A stretch of DNA of 64,000 nt from contig NC_051079.1 of assembly GCF_004664715.2 (NCBI RefSeq), positions 62,237,660 through 62,301,659 of the forward strand. Reading direction: 5' to 3'. The notes under the pieces are model-generated. The model made no database searches and was not told where the DNA came from. It saw only the letters and a list, made by a program, of their open reading frames with translations. The first letter of the stretch is position 1. Each line of letters opens with the position of its first letter. Positions 52,513 through 64,000 of this stretch are shown here, in pieces. A program made the translations under genes and the position numbers. This stretch comes from Peromyscus leucopus (taxonomy: Eukaryota > Chordata > Mammalia > Rodentia > Cricetidae).

Positions 52513-52520
52513 AAGTGATC
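52313..52520 (+). mobile_element. young full-length B1 SINE with perfect target-site duplication
   Basis: AGCCGGGCGGTGGTGGCGCA opens a complete B1 ending in a poly-A of about 36. The 12-bp AAGAAAGTGATC is present on both sides (52,313-52,324 and 52,509-52,520). Sequence close to consensus, a long A tail and intact duplication indicate recent insertion. The internal AAAGGCGCAAAGCTACGC variant is one I associate with cricetid rodents. Confidence 0.93.
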
Positions 52521-52524
52521 AAGG

Positions 52525-52700
52525 AGACTGGAGAGATTGGCTTAGACTTCAGTGGTCTTGCAAAGGACCAGAGTTTAGTTCCTGCATCCATATCAGGGAA
52601 CTCACAGCTACCTATAAATCCAGCCCCATGGGCATCTGATGCCCTTCTTCTGGCTTCCACGGGCACTGTGCTTACATGAACAGACATATACATGAATTTA
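52525..52700 (+). mobile_element. B2-family SINE, degraded
   Basis: GGAGACTGGAGAGATTGGCT, ACTCACAGCTACCTATAAAT and TGCCCTTCTTCTGGCTTCCA keep the B2 order but with many changes. Confidence 0.65.
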
Positions 52701-53247
52701 CTTGTTTTTAATGAAGAAAATGTTCAAAAGAAGCAAGACACATAGTCATAGTGGCTGTCTGTTGTGTTTTGCCCCTAAGTGTTCATTTTGTCTCTGGAGG
52801 AATTTCTCTCTCGGCCCTTCCAGAGGGGTGGGTCCTCCTAATGTTTGTTTCTGGTGTCCTCACCTTCTAGGACAGATCGTAGCGTGGGAGGGAGGGAATA
52901 GGGGTTACTCGAGTCATCCAATGGGCTCTGATGGGCTAGACCACTCTAGACGTGAGCCCTAGGGTGGCTTGGGGGATGAAAGGCTTCAGTAGTGAGACTT
53001 TGGCCATGCCTGCTGCTGTGGGTGCTTTCTCCTCCGGGATCCTTGTCAGCTGCCCACTACTTGCTCTCAGTGCCTCGCAGCTGGGCCCTGCTAAGACTGT
53101 GTCCCTCCACCCAAGATGGCCACAGCTGTTTGTGTCTCCAGGTCTCCCTCTCTTCCCAAAAGCACATTTCTATGCCTCAATATTGGAAAGCCATTTCCTA
53201 GACATTGTTTGTACCACCAGAGCTAATTTTTATTTGGTACCTTCTAG

Positions 53248-53349
<102 letters not shown>

Positions 53350-53766
53350 TAGGGCCCACCTCGCTGTACCTGAAGAAAGTGCTAGGCAGTCTGGCGACAG
53401 GAGGGGCCGTCGTCGTCTAGCCTAGCATGTTACAACCTGTCCCTTAGGTACTGGCCATCTGCCCAACATCGGGGAATTATTTGTTGGAAGGGAAGGCCCT
53501 TTGGAAACCTGCCAATGGAAAGCATCTGTTTAGCATTGCTGGAAGTAGGGACCCTTCAGCACTTACCACAGGGTGATGCTGTAAGCACAGCCCGAGTTTG
53601 CTTCCTCTGAAGACTTAGGGCTTAGGATGTCCAGATCTGCTGCTGCAGTCCCTTTTCTGCAGATGAAGAAACTGAGGCCCAGAAGGACTGAGCCGTTCTA
53701 GGCACGCAGCTGGCCTAGAGCCGAGCCAAGGTAAAATCCAGGAGGCCTGGCTTCCGGGCTGCGTTG

Positions 53767-53810
53767 CCCCACCCCCACCCCCACCCCCACCCCCACCCCC
53801 ACCCCCACCA
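53767..53810. repeat. (CCCCCA)n tract, minus-strand G-quadruplex candidate
   Basis: Seven near-perfect CCCCCA units mean the minus strand carries TGGGGG repeats, which meet the simple quadruplex pattern on the template strand. Confidence 0.85.
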
Positions 53811-54805
53811 GACGTGGGAAACCAGAAGGGGAGATGTAGCCAGCCCCCAGTGCTCCCTAAAGAAAGGGAAGAAATGAAGGTGACTTTCTGGGCTAAAGCC
53901 GGAGTCAAGATCCAGTCATCTTAAATTCTCTCGGGTGGGAGATAAGGCGTGAGATGAATGAGCGAAAAGAGCACGGGCAGTATTAAATTAGAAAGCAAGC
54001 TGACAGCCGTGCGGGGCTTATCGTTCTGATCTTCGGAACCGAAATTGCTCCCAGCCTTCTTTCTGTTCTTCCCTTCAGCTGTCAGGAGTCTAGTCCTCCG
54101 TCTAGGTCTTTCCAGGGGCTGCTCAGTGCCCCAGATTTTGTCGTCTTCCCTCAATAACAGTGGAGGTGATGAGACAAAAATGGCCTTTACTCTATCTTAC
54201 AATCGTTCCACGCTCAGCAAGTGCAGCAAGCAACAGTGAACTAATAGCGGAGAACCTGAGTTAAGAAAGAGCGGCTGCCCAGAGGAGGAGCAGTCAGGGG
54301 GCCTGGGTCCCCAATATCTGCCACATTAGGCACCACAGAAGTTTGTCTCTGTGGGTTTTGTGCCAGCCTCAGCTTTGAGAAAGTTTTGCAATTACTGCAA
54401 ATCCGAGCGTTAAGTGGAAAAGCAGCTGGACTTACTGGCACGGAAGGGGAGTTAGGCTGTGATGCTGGGGATCCCAGACAGGCACCCCCTTATGACAAGG
54501 GTGCTGTGAAGATAGAGATCTGCTGTCCCCTTCCCTGTGGCTGGCCTGTAATGGAGAGCTTTACATACATACAAATTGTGTCTTCCATGTGTGGTCAGGT
54601 GGAATCCCTTTAGAATTTTGATGAAATCTGCAGGCCAGGGTCTCCCCTAGAAAATGTGTATATATCCTAAGTTCAGGCTAGAATCCCGAGAAGATTCCAG
54701 ATACACTTCAGTCCCATGTTCAGTCCCTCAGATTCGGCACTCTTCCCACCTGCTGAGTTTTCATGGCCTGTCGAGGTCTGCAGAGAAATTCCTCCTGTTC
54801 TGTGT

Positions 54806-55338
54806 CTCCCCTGCACTGTCAACCTGCAGGCCAGGGTCTCCCCTGCACTGTCAACCTGCAGGCCAGGGTCTCCCCTGCACTGTGATCCTGCAGGCCAGGG
54901 TCTCCCCTGCACTGTCAACCTACAGGCCAGGGTCTCCCCTGCACTGTCAACCTGCAGGCCAGGGTCTCCCCTGCACTGTCAACCTGCAGGCCAGGGTCTC
55001 CCCTGCACTGTCAACCTGCAGGCCAGGGTCTCCCCTGCACTGGAGCCTGAAGGCCAGGGTCTCCCCTGCACTGTGATCCTGCAGGTCAGGGTCTCCCCTG
55101 CACTGTGAGCCTGCAGGCCAGGGTCTCCCCTGCACTGTCAACCTGCAGGCCAGGGTCTCCCCTGCACTGTCAACCTGCAGGCCAGGGTCTCCCCTGCACT
55201 GTCAACCTGCAGGCCAGGGTCTCCCCTGCACTGTCAACCTGCAGGCCAGGGTCTCCCCTGCACTGTGAGCCTGAAGGCCAGGGTCTCCCCTGCACTGGAG
55301 CCTGAAGGCCAGGGTCTCCCCTGCACTGTCAACCTACA
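54806..55338. repeat. minisatellite, 32-bp units, about 16-17 copies
   Basis: The core GCAGGCCAGGGTCTCCCCTG recurs with CACTGTCAACCT between cores (32-bp period, e.g. 54,976 and 55,008). Variants replace GTCAACCTGCAG with GTGATCCTGCAG, GTGAGCCTGCAG or GGAGCCTGAAG. It is open in several frames on both strands, which is not evidence of coding. Confidence 0.95.
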
Positions 55339-57199
55339 CAGCCCAGCCGTACTGAGGCCCGCTCTGACAGGAGCTCCTAGAGAGGGAAACGCTCCCTCTT
55401 CTGCTTCTGCAAGCGTATGCTGCCTTCTTGGGAGCTAGGAGTGGCCAGCACGGTTCTCACTGCTTTACTTACAGAAAAGCTAAGGGAAAGAAACAGCCAT
55501 GGAAGCCAAGCTTAGAGTCAGAAGTCTATCATCCTCTCCCAGCTGCTCTGGGAGAATGATGGAAATGTGGACTAGGAGAGAAGGTGCTGCCACCACCAGG
55601 CCAGCCTCCCCTGGGCAGGCCCTCCAGGTCACAGAGCTGGCTTAGGACTTGGGCATGGAGTGTGCCTGGGACTCAGCCTAGGTCTGCCTTCAAGAACAGT
55701 ACTCCTCTGACCCCCGCACCCCACCCCCGCACACTTTCACCAAAGTCCTGCCAAGGCTGTAGAAGTCCTTCTTCCACAGCAAGTCAGAGAGCGCACTGGT
55801 GCATCTGTCCTTGGGACCCAGGAAACAGCAGGGGGCCTCAGCACAGAGAAGCTTCATCGCCTTTGCCTAGAGCCAGGTCCACTGGAGGTGCCAGTTCTTA
55901 GAAAGACAAGTGCACCTAGACAGAGCCTAGCTCTGAAGGCAGCTTCCCTCGGGTGGCCTCTTTCTCCCTCTGTGTCTGAGCTCCCGATCTACTTCTCAGA
56001 GGCCCCAGCAAAGATCCTGGGCTGCTGAGAGAAACTTCAGTGTGAGCTAAAGAAGTAAGTACCCACAGAGCACACAGGGGTCTTCCTACACACAAGGAAC
56101 CGACCAGCCTCGACATGCCTGGATAGATGACGGAGGCTGGTTGCTTGGTCCTATTTTCCAAGGTCTGCAGAGGGTAGTGCATCCTCTCTGAAACCATTTC
56201 TGTTGCATGACCTCTACGGCTAGTAGAAAATACTTCCGAGGTCATACAGCCCACTTAACCTAACACATGGGAAATCAGGCCAGGGAATGCAGAAGAGTAG
56301 CTGTTGGGGCCCCTGGCTCCACAATGAGCCGCAGGCCTTGCTGATTGTTCCTCTGTATTTAGCCACTTCAGGTGTGCCTGTGCACGGGGGAGTCCGTGAA
56401 TATATTTGATTTCCTGAAGCTGAGCTGTTTGGCTTTTCCTCTTCCCACCAGCAGATGTCACTCTCCCCCCAGCCACACTCCCAAGCACAGGCATGAAGCG
56501 TCTGAGTCTCTGGTACTTTGGGTCTCTTTCACCTAGGAGCAAAAGTCTCTACTGAGTCCTGAGCTGATTCACTAGTTTTTAATTTATTCATGTGCCTCTT
56601 TTCATGTTTCAAAGCAGAGGGCCTGGGATGTACATTATTACCTTTTGCCTTTCTGCATGATACCCAGCACGTGACAGAACGCAGAACTCTATTTCCCTGG
56701 AAAATTAGTAACATGAGGACTGATGCTAACTTCCAACAAGTATATCTGGGCATCACCCACGTGCCACTCTGAAAAGGATGAGAATTACAGAAGTGAGACC
56801 CGGCAGTCCCCTCTCAGGCTCTAAAGATCAGTCAGCAAGACTGGGAAGCCTCAGAGGAAGATTGGGAGACACTCCCCACCCCCAGCATGTCTGCCAGCAT
56901 GTCTCCAGCTGCAGCAGAGGGGACAGCTGGAGTACAGCATGCTGGCCTTCATCCCTCTTCAGCCCTGGTGCACACTTGCTGAGCACTTCTAAGAACGCCT
57001 ACAGCCCCAGGGCCTCCTTTGGAGTCAAGCATTGCTCCAAAGGACCCTAGGCAGATGCAAGTTCTTCACTGAGAACAGGAGGTGCCAATATCAGCCCCTG
57101 CTCAACACAGCCTTAGGTCCTCAGATTTTCTGAGACATGTGGCTTACCCAGGACACCTAACTGCTGGGCATAGGAAGGGGAAGCAGTATTGAAAGTAAC

Positions 57200-57640
57200 T
57201 ATCTTAGTTACTTTCCCATTTCTGTGATAAGGCACCATGGCCAAGGCCATTAACAGAAAAAAAAATGGGGGCTTACACTTTCAGAGAGTTAGAGTTCATG
57301 ACCATCATGGTGAGGAATATGGCAGCACAGTGCTGGAATAGGAGCTGAGAGCCTAGGTCTTGATCTAGAAGCCCAGGGCAGACAGAAATACCTGAGAATG
57401 GCAAAGTCCTTCCAAAGCTCAAAGCCCGCCCCCAGTAACACACCTCCTCCAACAAAGCCCCCCCCAAATCCTTCCCTAACAGTTCACCAACTGGGGACCA
57501 CGTATTCACACCCGTGGGGACCACGTATTCACACCCGTGGGGACCATGGATTCACACCCGTGGGGACCACGTATTCACACCCATGGGGACCATGGATTCA
57601 CACCCGTGGGGGCCATTGTCATTCAAGCCACCACACGGGT
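57200..57640. mobile_element. rodent interspersed repeat with internal 23-bp tandem array
   Basis: TCTTAGTTACTTTCCCATTT, GATAAGGCACCATGGCCAAG, CATCATGGTGAGGAATATGG and CCAACTGGGGACCACGTATT follow the plan of the 37.57 and 40.29 kb copies. Near its end, GGGGACCACGTATTCACACC is repeated five times at a 23-bp period (57,494-57,612). Confidence 0.8.
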
Positions 57641-58324
57641 GAAGTTCCAGCCATCGACCTGGCAGAAGACTTAGATGGCGGTCTTCCTCCAAGTAGCCTT
57701 GTTGGCAACATCCTCCTCACTGCCGTGCCGCAGAGATGGGGGCTTCTAACTCTCAGGGGTTGGCTGTAGACTAGGAACAGAAGCCACGGAAAGGTCCTAG
57801 AAGCAGACCTTCAGAGAGAGGTTGGTACAGATGTGGGCACCCCAGCCCAGGAAACAGACTGTGTAAGCACTACAGGTCTGGTGTCCTCCTGCTAGAGGCT
57901 AGCTCTGGAAGGATCTGGAATGGATACTTTCAGCCCCTGGGCTTTACTCGAAGCATGACTAAACACGACAGTAGCTGGCTTGACCAGGGCTGTTTGGTTT
58001 GCCATCTGGGTTCTGGCATGGGCTGAATGGCCTTTCTAGTAGGCTGTGTGGACTAATTCTTGCTCCATGATTCATGCCCTCTACCAGCTAGTTCACTGGC
58101 CTTTAAAGACACCCTTGTGCCCAGGACTTTGTGGGGTGGGATAAGAAGAGCATGGGGCGCAGTGACCTCCAAGAGCCACCTTGGCTAACATCAGGCAGCT
58201 GACATAAACAATAGAAAATACCAGGGACCTGCTTTCGTGGGTTGACTGGACAGAGAAATGGTATGTAATGTAAGTCAAGGGAAGACATTCGATTCTCAGC
58301 CTGTAAGTTTGTTGCAGTTAACTT

Positions 58325-58326
<2 letters not shown>

Positions 58327-58362
<36 letters not shown>
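58327..58362. repeat. (CA)n microsatellite
   Basis: About 18 perfect CA units. Confidence 0.95.
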
Positions 58363-58365
<3 letters not shown>

Positions 58366-58649
58366 CACCTCTGGAAGGAGAGCTGGAGTGTTCAGGTTAG
58401 TAAGCAATTACTTCCTCTTAAAGAATGGCAGAAAGCTGTGCATTGAAAGGGAGGCCTGCGTCCTCCATACCGTGAGGGCCTGCCCAGCCCCTGATGTTCC
58501 GTCAGCATATTTGGTGTTTTCTCTTCAGACCCTGTTTAGACTTGTCCCCCTGTCCTTTCAGTTCCCTTCAGATGGAAGAAAGCATGGTGGGTGTCAGACC
58601 TGGAAGTGCCATGGTCTAGCCTGGGCTATTGCGCGGCTGTTGTTTGTAG

Positions 58650-64000
<5,351 letters not shown>

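Larger units (their letters stand above)
52107..53247 (+). other. Myo5b: intron E14-E15
   Basis: This 1.1-kb intron contains a young B1 and a degraded B2-like SINE. From 52.7 to 53.24 kb it is unique. Confidence 0.92.

Noticed and set aside
53615..53908. Minus-strand frame with a poly-Gly run
   Set aside because: Product of the (CCCCCA)n tract; no start context or homology.

Overview
This is a mammalian, specifically rodent, genomic window: intron-rich, CpG-poor DNA full of B1, B2/B3, ID and RSINE1-type SINEs, old L1 fragments, URR1 DNA transposons and long CA/GT microsatellites. The B1 copy at 52.3-52.5 kb carries an internal variant (AAAGGCGCAAAGCTACGC before the CAGAGAAACCCTGTCTC end) that I associate with cricetid rodents (hamsters, deer mice, voles). 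Genus is not resolved.

The only gene I can support is Myo5b (unconventional myosin-Vb), on the + strand and incomplete at both ends. Seventeen internal coding exons, called E1-E17 here, run from actin-binding loop 2 of the motor to the distal coiled coil just before the globular tail, about residues 586-1406 of a protein of roughly 1,850 (positions estimated by counting codons from the first IQ motif). E1-E4 (0.9-19.4 kb) finish the motor head. E5-E7 (22.5-27.2 kb) encode the converter end and six IQ motifs. E8-E17 (34.3-61.9 kb) encode the medial tail: coiled coils, a PEST-like linker and alternative-splicing candidates. Except for E8, the exons join in frame with no stop codon. All readable introns are GT-AG except the one after E10, which appears to be GC-AG.

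From about 29.79 to 37.15 kb the DNA looks different: no recognisable SINE or microsatellite, frequent CpG, short random-looking words. Inside it lies the only copy of E8, recognisable but riddled with substitutions and insertions, plus a noisy inverted echo of the IQ5/IQ6 exon region and, at the left edge, a noisy inverted echo of DNA 150 bp upstream. I read this as uncorrected long-read sequence used to close an assembly gap. It is the main anomaly of the window and would truncate or frameshift an automatic Myo5b model.

The rest is intron with four minisatellites. The largest (23.3-25.1 kb, 28/29-bp units) has a 504-bp internal duplication, and another (46.0-46.7 kb) directly abuts the splice donor of E12. 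I found no RNA gene, CRISPR array, second protein-coding gene or new biological system. The long open frames inside the minisatellites are artefacts of stop-free tandem units.
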